Positions 27,201-32,501 of a DNA stretch of 32,501 nucleotides are shown here, in pieces. Below the pieces are notes generated by a model. The model did no database searches, was not told the origin of the DNA, and worked only from the letters and a program-made list of their open reading frames with translations. Numbering within the stretch: the stretch's first letter is position 1; the number at the start of each line of letters is the position of its first letter. The DNA lies in assembly GCA_030605745.1 (NCBI GenBank), contig JAUWHT010000015.1, positions 1-32,501 of the forward strand, in the 5' to 3' direction. Source of the stretch: Pirellulales bacterium (GTDB lineage Bacteria; Planctomycetota; Planctomycetia; Pirellulales; Thermoguttaceae). The position numbers were made by a program, and so were the translations under genes.

Positions 27201-27420
27201 GCCGGATGAGGATATCCTGGAGCGTGTTGTTAAGCGCATGGCCCAGGTGTAGCGCCCCGGTGACGTTCGGCGGTGGGATGACGATGGTGTATGGCTTACG
27301 CTTCACATCTGGCCGGCTGTGAAAATAGCCCTTCTCCTTCCAGAACCGGTACCAACGGTCCCGGGCCGCCGCATGATCGTACTGCTTGGGCAGGTTACTG
27401 AATGACGGGTTGGTTGACAT
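24178..27420 (-). CDS. valS: Valyl-tRNA synthetase
   Basis: The enzyme charges tRNA-Val. It has 1080 residues from ATG 27420, against about 880-950 usually. Visible motifs are the HIGH-type HLGH (58-61, in PPPNVTGALHLGHAL), the editing-domain TTRPETMLGDTAVAVHP, GTGCVKITPAHDPNDYEVG, DVLDTWFSSALWP and the KMSKS-type SMSKSKGNG near 635. Two inserts explain the length: a helical KAEADLKARLATVPQRQKPE stretch in the editing domain, and a CPHC...CKQC zinc ribbon near 682-706. The C-terminal coiled arm (EFTRKKQELEKLDKLIADKK) is normal, but the last 27 residues (RLAAGLARRVSVRANRP...) come from the palindrome. Confidence 0.97.
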   Translation of the reverse strand: MSTNPSFSNLPKQYDHAAARDRWYRFWKEKGYFHSRPDVKRKPYTIVIPPPNVTGALHLGHALNNTLQDILIRQKRMQGFATLWMPGTDHAGIATQAVVERRLLEEEKISRHELGRKGLVERIWQWKEEYEARILGQLKQMGCSCDWERTRFTLDAMCARAVRHTFFSLFKEGLIYRGKRLVNWDTMLQTAVSDDEVFHETVSGHFWYFNYPVIDPKPGEPKHATIATTRPETMLGDTAVAVHPDPAAALDKAEADLKARLATVPQRQKPEIQAQLDDVRKRRETMLDELLTLRKMAADGRKVLLPLVEREIPLIADPWAKPEMGTGCVKITPAHDPNDYEVGLRQNLPMVNILNLDGTLSAEAGPYQGQTVAESRENVVADLKEQGLLVKVEDRQIDLAHSDRSKTPIEPLLTDQWFVKMDWLAQTAMDAVSDGRVRIIPSRYSKGYLDWLSEKRDWPISRQLWWGHQLPVWGLSRRLTEPDETKRLSMRRKELQPKINRWIKEGRVVESRRASSPTPKQQHDNVRDPKVTYYFLCVRDEDDHEVIEAIEKDGLFDREPDVLDTWFSSALWPHSTLGWPEQTDDLKYFYPTNVLITSRDIITLWVARMVLTGLHNVGEVPFREVYIHPKILDGYGESMSKSKGNGVDPLDVIEKFGADSLRFGLAYMTTETQDVRMPVEFECPHCGKLIEQTRDNRLLPRIKCKQCGGEFSTQWAEKPQDKALPRGAVVSDRFELARNFCNKLWNASRFTLMNLDGYTPGVVADRELTVEDRWILSRLSTVTRQVTDSLAEYRYADAARTLYDFAWDEFCSFFVEMVKGRLQDDASRTVAQRVLAHTLDTLLRLLHPMIPFVTEEVWQLLAEVAPERGINVVQPAAESIMIAPWPESDAKRQDPRIEAQFVVFQNKLRAIRDIRSRNNIAPSVRIRVSNTCHSSIAMLTEPMKPYFESMANARITEIGPDVEAPPLCASATVSAGDNVHVDLADSIDVEAEFTRKKQELEKLDKLIADKKKNLENKNFIERAPATVVQKERDSLKELQDQIATTSQVLDKLTRLAAGLARRVSVRANRPQNNAPSKPGG

Positions 27421-27435
27421 GGTGTTGTAAATCAA

Positions 27436-27455
27436 GGTGGCAATGAATTGCCACC
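27436..27455 (-). promoter_or_regulatory. Perfect hairpin 16 nt before valS
   Basis: GGTGGCAA TGAA TTGCCACC is a perfect 8-bp stem with a 4-nt loop, 16 nt before the valS ATG on the minus strand. It could affect valS translation or end-processing of the cimA-valS message. It is not a T-box: it is far too short and lacks the specifier features. Confidence 0.35.
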
Positions 27456-27467
27456 CCCTCATCGCCT

Positions 27468-27491
27468 ACTGACCACTGACCACTAACCACT
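27468..27491. repeat. CACTGACCACT micro-repeat at the cimA 3' end
   Basis: ACTGACCACTGACCACTAAC repeats the unit of 51-110. The cimA stop (27483-27485) is inside it. Confidence 0.7.
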
Positions 27492-29048
27492 CTCCTCATC
27501 TTTGTACAGTTTGTACTCGAAGCTGTCGACCAGTGCGATCCAACTTGCTTCGATGATGTTCTCGCTCACGCCGACGGTCCCCCAGACGTCGTCCTCGTCC
27601 TGGCTTTCGATAACTACGCGGACCACTGCGGCGGTGGCCGCCTCGGCATTGACCACGCGGACTTTGTAGTCGACCAGGTGCAGTTTTTCCAGGGCGGGAA
27701 AGCTGCCGTTTAATGCCTTCCGCATGGCTGCGTCTAGGGCGTTGATCGGGCCGTCGCCCTCAGCCACCTCGTGACGGAGCTTCTCGCCGATGCGGATCTT
27801 CACCGCGGCCTCGGTGATGATCCTCCCGTCGGCGTCGGTCTCCACGTCGACGTGGTACTTGAGCCGCTCGAAGTGTGGCCGAAACGTGCCCGCGCACTTA
27901 CGCACCAACAGATCGAACGAGCCGTCGGCCGCCTCGAATTGATAGCCGTCGTTTTCCATGAAGACTACCCGGGCGAGAATCTTGTCCATCAGCTTCGAGT
28001 CGGGCCGGATGTCGAGCCGGCCGGTCAGGGCCTTGATGTTGGCCCGCCCCGAAAGTTCGCTCAGCAGCACGCGGCGTTCGTTGCCCACCTGCTGCGGGTC
28101 GATGTGTTCGTAGCTGGCCGTGCTGCGGGCAACGGCGCTGACGTGTGTGCCCCCCTTGTGCGCAAAAGCGCTCTTGCCCACAAAAGGCTGGTGCGTGCGG
28201 AAGTTCATGTTGACCATCTCGTAGACGTATCGCGAGAGTTCAGTCAGGTGCGATATGTGTTCGGGCCCGAGCACCTCGTACCCCTTCTTGATGCTCAGGT
28301 TGGCAATGACCGAGATCAGGTCGGCGTTGCCGCAGCGTTCGCCGAAACCGTTGACGGTCCCCTGCACGTGGGTCGCACCGGCGTCGACGGCGGCCAACGT
28401 GTTGGCCACCGCCAGGTCGCAGTCGTTGTGACAATGGATGCCAACCGGCACGGGCAGCGCGTCGACGGCGGCCCGGGTGATCCGGGCGATCTCTTCGGGC
28501 ATTCCGCCGCCGTTTGTATCGCACAACACTACCAGCCGGGCGCCCGCCTCAGCGGCGGTTCGCAACGCACTAATCGCATACTCCGGATCGGCCTTCCAGC
28601 CATCGAAGCAGTGCTCGGCGTCGAAGATCACCTGGCGACCGATCTCGACCAGCAGCCGGATACTCTCGTCGATCATCGACAGGTTCTCTGCCAGGCTGGT
28701 TCGCAGCACCTCGGCCACGTGGAAGGGCGACGTCTTGCCGACCAGCGTGATCACCGCGGCGCCGGACTCCAGCAGGGCGTTGAGTCCCGGGTCGTCTTCA
28801 GGTCGGACCGCCTTACGGCGGGTCATGCCGAACGCGCAGACCTTGGCATGTTTCAGGTCCATCTGGCCGGCGCGCTGGAAGTATTGCGAATCCTTCTCGT
28901 TGCTGGCCGGATAGCCACCTTCGACGTAGTCGAACCGCAGGCTATCGAGCCGCTCGGTCAGCGAGAGCTTGTCCTGCAACGAGAAGTCGATCCCTTCGGC
29001 CTGCGAGCCGTCGCGGAGTGTGGTGTCGTAGATTTCGATGTGACGCAT
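27483..29048 (-). CDS. cimA: (R)-citramalate synthase (CimA-type)
   Basis: The protein condenses pyruvate with acetyl-CoA to citramalate, an isoleucine-pathway entry step. From ATG 29048 it has 521 residues, the normal CimA length; the track's 62 extra codons are repeat DNA. The HMGL-like TIM barrel opens IEIYDTTLRDGSQAEGIDFS, with the metal-binding HCHNDCDLA and the NGFGERCGNADL loop. A C-terminal LeuA-type regulatory domain (about 395-515, VVNAEAATAAVVRVVIES) follows. DTTLRDGSQAEG and the length favour CimA over 2-isopropylmalate synthase. It is followed by valS after 62 bp. Confidence 0.9.
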   Translation of the reverse strand: MRHIEIYDTTLRDGSQAEGIDFSLQDKLSLTERLDSLRFDYVEGGYPASNEKDSQYFQRAGQMDLKHAKVCAFGMTRRKAVRPEDDPGLNALLESGAAVITLVGKTSPFHVAEVLRTSLAENLSMIDESIRLLVEIGRQVIFDAEHCFDGWKADPEYAISALRTAAEAGARLVVLCDTNGGGMPEEIARITRAAVDALPVPVGIHCHNDCDLAVANTLAAVDAGATHVQGTVNGFGERCGNADLISVIANLSIKKGYEVLGPEHISHLTELSRYVYEMVNMNFRTHQPFVGKSAFAHKGGTHVSAVARSTASYEHIDPQQVGNERRVLLSELSGRANIKALTGRLDIRPDSKLMDKILARVVFMENDGYQFEAADGSFDLLVRKCAGTFRPHFERLKYHVDVETDADGRIITEAAVKIRIGEKLRHEVAEGDGPINALDAAMRKALNGSFPALEKLHLVDYKVRVVNAEAATAAVVRVVIESQDEDDVWGTVGVSENIIEASWIALVDSFEYKLYKDEESG

Positions 29049-29055
29049 GGTAGGG

Positions 29056-29084
29056 GTTAGTGGATAGTGGATAGTGGATAGTGT
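29056..29084. repeat. GTGGATAGTGGATAGTGGAT micro-repeat before cimA
   Basis: This is the inverse-strand form of the CACTATCCACT unit at 51-110, some 8 bp upstream of the cimA ATG. It occupies the place where a ribosome-binding site should be; none is evident. Confidence 0.7.
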
Positions 29085-29111
29085 GGGCCGCTGTGCCCTC
29101 ACGGCGGTGCA

Positions 29112-29142
29112 CAAAAAAACCCTCAGGCCGGTCGGCCTCAGG
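29112..29142 (-). terminator. Intrinsic terminator of the 31-residue peptide gene
   Basis: On the minus strand CCCTGAGGCC GACC GGCCTGAGGG forms a ten-pair stem with one mismatch, followed by TTTTTTTG. It lies 37 bp past the small peptide stop and 64 bp before cimA. Confidence 0.88.
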
Positions 29143-29178
29143 GCTGCTGTTCGTCGGTCTTCTGCCGGTCCGAAGCCC

Positions 29179-29274
29179 TTAAGGCCGCACCTCCTGAATA
29201 ATAATGACCACAATCGCGCCAACGCCAAAGGCACTGACGAGGTCGTGTATCGGACTGGAAAGGCAGGCTTGCAT
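29179..29274 (-). CDS. 31-residue hydrophobic microprotein
   Basis: A frame too short for the track begins MQACLSSPIHDLVSAFGVGA and ends IVVIIIQEVRP. The centre is hydrophobic enough for a short membrane segment (AFGVGAIVVIII). GGAG lies seven bases before the ATG, a TTGACA-17-TAAACT promoter lies 34 nt further up and an intrinsic terminator follows. That makes a complete transcription unit of about 195 nt between ftsK and cimA. I do not recognise a family. It could be a regulatory membrane peptide, a toxin-like peptide or a small RNA that happens to contain a frame. Confidence 0.55.
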   Translation of the reverse strand: MQACLSSPIHDLVSAFGVGAIVVIIIQEVRP

Positions 29275-29314
29275 TGTCCGGCTCCGGCTGACTAAGCATA
29301 ACTACAATTAAATA

Positions 29315-29343
29315 AGTTTACAGCATACCTCCGCGCGTGTCAA
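29315..29343 (-). promoter_or_regulatory. Sigma70-type promoter of the microprotein unit
   Basis: On the minus strand TTGACA, 17 bp, TAAACT. The predicted start is near 29308, giving a 34-nt leader to the ATG at 29274. Confidence 0.6.
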
Positions 29344-29424
29344 CCCTGGCAACACATTGCCCCTCTGCACGGGGGTTTCGTTCATGAAGCATTACCCCTT
29401 CCCAGCAGACTGTCTGTAGAAAGG

Positions 29425-29440
29425 AAAAACGCTCCTGCGT
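29425..29440 (-). terminator. Weak terminator after ftsK
   Basis: ACGC AGGA GCGT followed by TTTTCC on the minus strand, 12 bp past the ftsK stop. The stem is only four pairs, so termination may be incomplete. Confidence 0.3.
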
Positions 29441-29452
29441 CAAACCCTCCGA

Positions 29453-32047
29453 CTACGCGCTCTCCGCCGCCCAGTGCTCTTCCTCTTCTTCCGTTTCGCC
29501 GTCTTCCAGGTCATCTTCGTTGTACTCCTCTTCGTCCTCGTCCTCGCTTTCGTCAACCGGCTCTTCGTCGTAGTCTTCTTCCTCGAACTCTGCGTCGAGC
29601 ACGTTGGGCTGCTCGAATTCCGATTCGCGCTGCTCTTCGGGCGGGCTGAGCAGGATCTTGTTGCTGCGCCGCGGCTTGGGCGCGGCGGGCTTCCCTGCCG
29701 GCGCCTGGCCGCTCATCGCTTCCCAGTCTTCCAGGCTGATGAGGACGTCGCGGGCTTGCGAGCCGTTGTATGGTCCGACGATGCCGTCCTCGGCCATGTA
29801 GTCGATCAGCCGTGCTGCCCGGCCGTAGCCGATGCCCAGTGCCCGTTGCAGCAGCGACACGCTACCGCGTCCTTCGCGGACCACCAGGTCCACGGCCGTT
29901 TCGTAAAGATCGTCGCGGCTGGTCAGTTGCGGTCCTTCCCCTTCAGGCTCCCTGGCCTTCAACTGGACCAGCTCCTTGACGAATTGCGGCTCGGAGGTGG
30001 CCACCGCTGCGATCACGCGCGAAATCTCGTCGTCGCTGAGGAACGTCCCCTGGCCGCGTATCAGCGTGCTGGTGCCGGGCCAGAGGAACAGCATGTCGCC
30101 GTTGCCCAGCAACTTGTCGGCGCCCATCTCGTCGAGCACCACGCGGCTGTCGGTGCGGCTGGCCACCTGGAAGGAAATCCGGGCGGGAAGGTTCGATTTG
30201 ATCAGTCCGGTGATCACATCCACGCTCGGTTTCTGGGTGGCCATCACCAGATGGATGCCCACCGCTCGGCTCTTCTGGGCCAGGCGGATGATGTGCGTCT
30301 CCACCTCCTTGGCGGAGGTCATCATCAGGTCGGCCATCTCGTCGACGAACATCACCACGTAGGGGATATGGGTGGGGATGCGCTTCTGCTCTTCTTCGTC
30401 TTGGGGCTGCATCCGCTCGATCAACTCCTCCCGGCCCAACTGGTTGTAGACGCTGATGTGCCGCACGCCGGCCCGGGCCAGCAACTCGTACCGCTCCTCC
30501 ATCTTATCCACCGCCCAGGCCAGGATCGCCTCGGCCTTGCGCATGTCGGTTACCACCGGGTGCATCAGGTGCGGCAACCTGCTGTAGGGGCTCAGTTCGA
30601 CCATCTTCGGGTCGATCAACAGCAGGCGGACCTCGTCGGGGCGGCGGGTCATCAGTATCGAAACAATCATCGAGTTCAGGCAGACGCTCTTGCCGGTGCC
30701 CGTCCGCCCGGCAATCAGCAGGTGCGGCAGGCTCGCCAGGTCGATCACCATCGGATTGCCCGCCACGTCCTTGCCCAGGTACAGCGGGATCCGCATCTTC
30801 TGTGTCTTGCCGTTGGTCTCTTCGATCACCTCGCGGAGTCGGACCAGTTGCCGCTGGCCGTTGGGTACCTCGACGCCCACGGTGTTCTTGCCGGGGATCG
30901 GTGCCACGATCCGCACGCTGGGTACCCGCAGGGCAATGGCCAGGTCGTCGGCCAGCGAGGTGATTTTGCTCAGACGCAGGCCGGCTTCCAGCTCGACCTC
31001 GAACTGGGCGATCACCGGCCCCGTCTGAATCTCGACCACGCGCACGTGGAAGCCGAACTCCTGGAAGGTCTTTTCCAGTATCTTGGCCTTGCGGCGGACC
31101 TCCTTTTCGTGCTCATCGAAGCAGAACTGCTCGCTTTCCAGCAGTAGATCCGCGGCCGGCAACTCGTAGTCGGACGCATCGTCGGCCGCGGCGGCCTCGA
31201 TTTCCTCGATCACCTCATCACGCTGGGTTTTCTTCGGCCTTTTGATCCGCAGCATGGTGGTCAGCGATTTTCGTGTCGGCCGTGACTCGGCTGCTTCTTC
31301 CTGTTGCTCGTTCTCCTCCTCCATTTTCGCTTCGTCCGGCCCTGGCCTCTCTTCCTCTTTGCCGTCGGCAGGTCGGCCCCCGATGTGGACGGCGAGCTTC
31401 TCCTGGCCATACTCCGGGGCGTCTTTCCAGCGGTCGACGGCGGATCGCTTGCGGCCGAGTTTTTGGGCGTAGCCCACGCTCACCTGCATCAGTCCGCGCC
31501 CCAGCTCCTGGACGGGTTTGCCGATCAAAAGGGCGAAGACGTGGATCAGCACATAGTCGGTGCACAACAGCAGTCCCCCGAGGATCATGCTCAGCGTGAG
31601 GATATAGGCGCCCACGCTGGCGAAGTTCATTTCCATCAGTCCCCGCCCGGCGGCGCCGAGGTATCCACCCGATCCGATCACCGGCCCCGGCGAAAGCTGC
31701 GGCAGGGCCATGGCGGCCAAGGTGCTGACGCCGACAAGCGATAGCAGCCATCCGCCGGCGCGCAGCACCGGCTGATCAACCGTCCGCCGGGTGAGCAACA
31801 CGGCATCCAGCGCGACCAGCGAAAACAACAGGTAGTAGGCGCCCAGTCCGAAGGCGCAAAAGAGCATCCGGCTGACCAGGACCCCGGAATGGCCGCAGAC
31901 ATTGAGCGTTTCGGCACGTTCGGGAAAGACGAGCTTGCTGGGCGGGTCGGCCGGGTCGTAACTGAACAACGCCGCCGCCAGAAAGATACTCAGCGCAAGC
32001 AGCCCCAGTGCGAACAGATCGAGTTGCACGTTGCGATGTTCGAGCAT
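29453..32047 (-). CDS. ftsK: DNA translocase FtsK/SpoIIIE
   Basis: This septal DNA pump clears chromosome ends during division. It has 864 residues from ATG 32047; the track's 77 extra codons lack a plausible origin. Four membrane spans lie within about 1-190. An acidic/Glu-rich linker (KMEEENEQQEEAAESRPTRK) follows, then the alpha-beta motor with Walker A GRTGTGKS (near 443) and Walker B VMFVDEMADL (near 566), and the winged-helix gamma domain (SVSLLQRALGIGYGRAARLI, DYMAEDGIVGP). After gamma, where most FtsK proteins end, comes an unusual tail of about 55 residues made mostly of Glu, Asp and Tyr. Confidence 0.96.
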   Translation of the reverse strand: MLEHRNVQLDLFALGLLALSIFLAAALFSYDPADPPSKLVFPERAETLNVCGHSGVLVSRMLFCAFGLGAYYLLFSLVALDAVLLTRRTVDQPVLRAGGWLLSLVGVSTLAAMALPQLSPGPVIGSGGYLGAAGRGLMEMNFASVGAYILTLSMILGGLLLCTDYVLIHVFALLIGKPVQELGRGLMQVSVGYAQKLGRKRSAVDRWKDAPEYGQEKLAVHIGGRPADGKEEERPGPDEAKMEEENEQQEEAAESRPTRKSLTTMLRIKRPKKTQRDEVIEEIEAAAADDASDYELPAADLLLESEQFCFDEHEKEVRRKAKILEKTFQEFGFHVRVVEIQTGPVIAQFEVELEAGLRLSKITSLADDLAIALRVPSVRIVAPIPGKNTVGVEVPNGQRQLVRLREVIEETNGKTQKMRIPLYLGKDVAGNPMVIDLASLPHLLIAGRTGTGKSVCLNSMIVSILMTRRPDEVRLLLIDPKMVELSPYSRLPHLMHPVVTDMRKAEAILAWAVDKMEERYELLARAGVRHISVYNQLGREELIERMQPQDEEEQKRIPTHIPYVVMFVDEMADLMMTSAKEVETHIIRLAQKSRAVGIHLVMATQKPSVDVITGLIKSNLPARISFQVASRTDSRVVLDEMGADKLLGNGDMLFLWPGTSTLIRGQGTFLSDDEISRVIAAVATSEPQFVKELVQLKAREPEGEGPQLTSRDDLYETAVDLVVREGRGSVSLLQRALGIGYGRAARLIDYMAEDGIVGPYNGSQARDVLISLEDWEAMSGQAPAGKPAAPKPRRSNKILLSPPEEQRESEFEQPNVLDAEFEEEDYDEEPVDESEDEDEEEYNEDDLEDGETEEEEEHWAAESA

Positions 32048-32463
32048 CGACGCGAGTGCCCTGTCGGTGCGAAATCCGGCCGCCCGAGTTCCGGCGGCCG
32101 ACTTAGCCTGGGCGCGTCCATGCCCAACCAAACTCCTGCTACTTGACCTAAGTATCGGCCACGCCGGCACTTGGCAATTAGGCCCGCACCGCCGGGCCGT
32201 CCCATTTGCCGGGCGGGCACCACGTGCAAGACCCCTCTGCCGCATACAACCGGCAGGAAGGGCGCCGGCTACAGGCAAGGCGGCAGTTGGTGGGCAGCTT
32301 CAGCGAGCACTGGGAGTGAAAATAGCGGTGGGAAGGGATATAGGGATTGGTGGATATTGCAAATTGGGTAGTGCCTCATGATGTTGGCAAGAAATAGCGG
32401 GGTTGTTATGCTATTGCCTCTCCTGTTGCGCCTAAATGTGCTAGCAGTGCAAGGAGGCTGGCG
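32048..32463. other. Intergenic, divergent upstream region of ftsK
   Basis: No convincing gene or RNA seen on either strand. It separates ftsK from a plus-strand gene cut by the window edge and presumably holds both promoters. The ORFs drawn here have no family-like text. Confidence 0.5.
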
Positions 32464-32501
32464 ATGGCAAGGAAAGATCGGAGCAACCAGCACAATGGTG
32501 C
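32464..32501 (+). CDS. Start of a gene cut by the window edge
   Basis: ATG 32464 is preceded by AAGGAGG with a spacing of six bases, a strong site. The first codons read MARKDRSNQHNG before the window ends. The product cannot be identified from 12 residues. Confidence 0.45.
   Translation, partial: MARKDRSNQHNG

Noticed and set aside
27436-27455. T-box riboswitch for valS
   Set aside because: The only structure is an 8-bp hairpin; there is no T-box sequence, specifier loop or antiterminator.
27771-29060. 429-aa plus-strand ORF opposite cimA
   Set aside because: It is a shadow; cimA motifs on the other strand are unmistakable.
29474-31147. 557-aa plus-strand ORF opposite ftsK
   Set aside because: It is a shadow of ftsK; its poly-hydrophobic start is the reverse of the acidic tail codons.
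32269-32493. 74-aa minus-strand ORF at the right end
   Set aside because: There is no family text, and it overlaps a strong plus-strand ribosome site at the window edge.

Overview
The window looks like a chromosomal segment of a Planctomycetota bacterium, probably Pirellulales-like. This rests on gene content recognised by eye: a PEP-CTERM secreted beta-propeller, a DUF6800-type small basic protein, the cluster yicC-gmk-rpoZ-coaC-coaB with split coaB/coaC, a DUF6883/DUF4926 pair, and many short palindromic repeats at gene borders. No rRNA, tRNA or CRISPR array was seen. No database search was run, so the lineage is an inference.

Layout. 1-3.9 kb is accessory DNA: a 4-bp-overlapping DUF6883/DUF4926 pair, tandem hairpins, a PEP-CTERM beta-propeller gene with its own terminator and a long leader, and a collapsed REP-associated transposase remnant. 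3.85-5.9 kb (minus strand) carries a URO-D-family protein preceded by the broken start of another gene, and a nucleotidyltransferase that overlaps a small partner ORF out of frame. 5.9-14.2 kb is a minus-strand housekeeping run. Read in the direction of transcription it is pheA, tpiA, secG, a lone HicB-type antitoxin, yicC, gmk, rpoZ, coaC, coaB, a PfkB-family sugar kinase and pfkA. It covers aromatic amino acid synthesis, glycolysis, protein export, nucleotide metabolism, transcription and coenzyme A synthesis. 14.5-19.3 kb (plus strand) is the chaperone pair dnaK-clpB.

19.4-22.4 kb is the most unusual block. It is a minus-strand cassette, AT-richer by eye, encoding a Ser/Thr protein-kinase-like protein, a probable PD-(D/E)xK restriction endonuclease and a D12-class adenine DNA methyltransferase, with gaps of 28 and 2 bp. 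Restriction-modification with a kinase as the first gene is the best candidate here for an undescribed defence system. Right of it lie a DUF433 antitoxin whose DUF5615-like toxin is cut off after about 11 codons, a pseudopilin-like protein and a DUF6800 protein. 24.2-32.0 kb (minus strand) holds, in transcription order, ftsK, a free-standing 31-residue hydrophobic peptide gene with promoter, Shine-Dalgarno and terminator, cimA and valS.

A theme runs through the window. Several families of palindromic or tandem repeats sit within a few bases of stop codons (dnaK, clpB, pheA) or provide the stop codon itself (valS, coaB, coaC, cimA). In valS one 91-bp palindrome is read in frame and adds about 27 residues to the protein.
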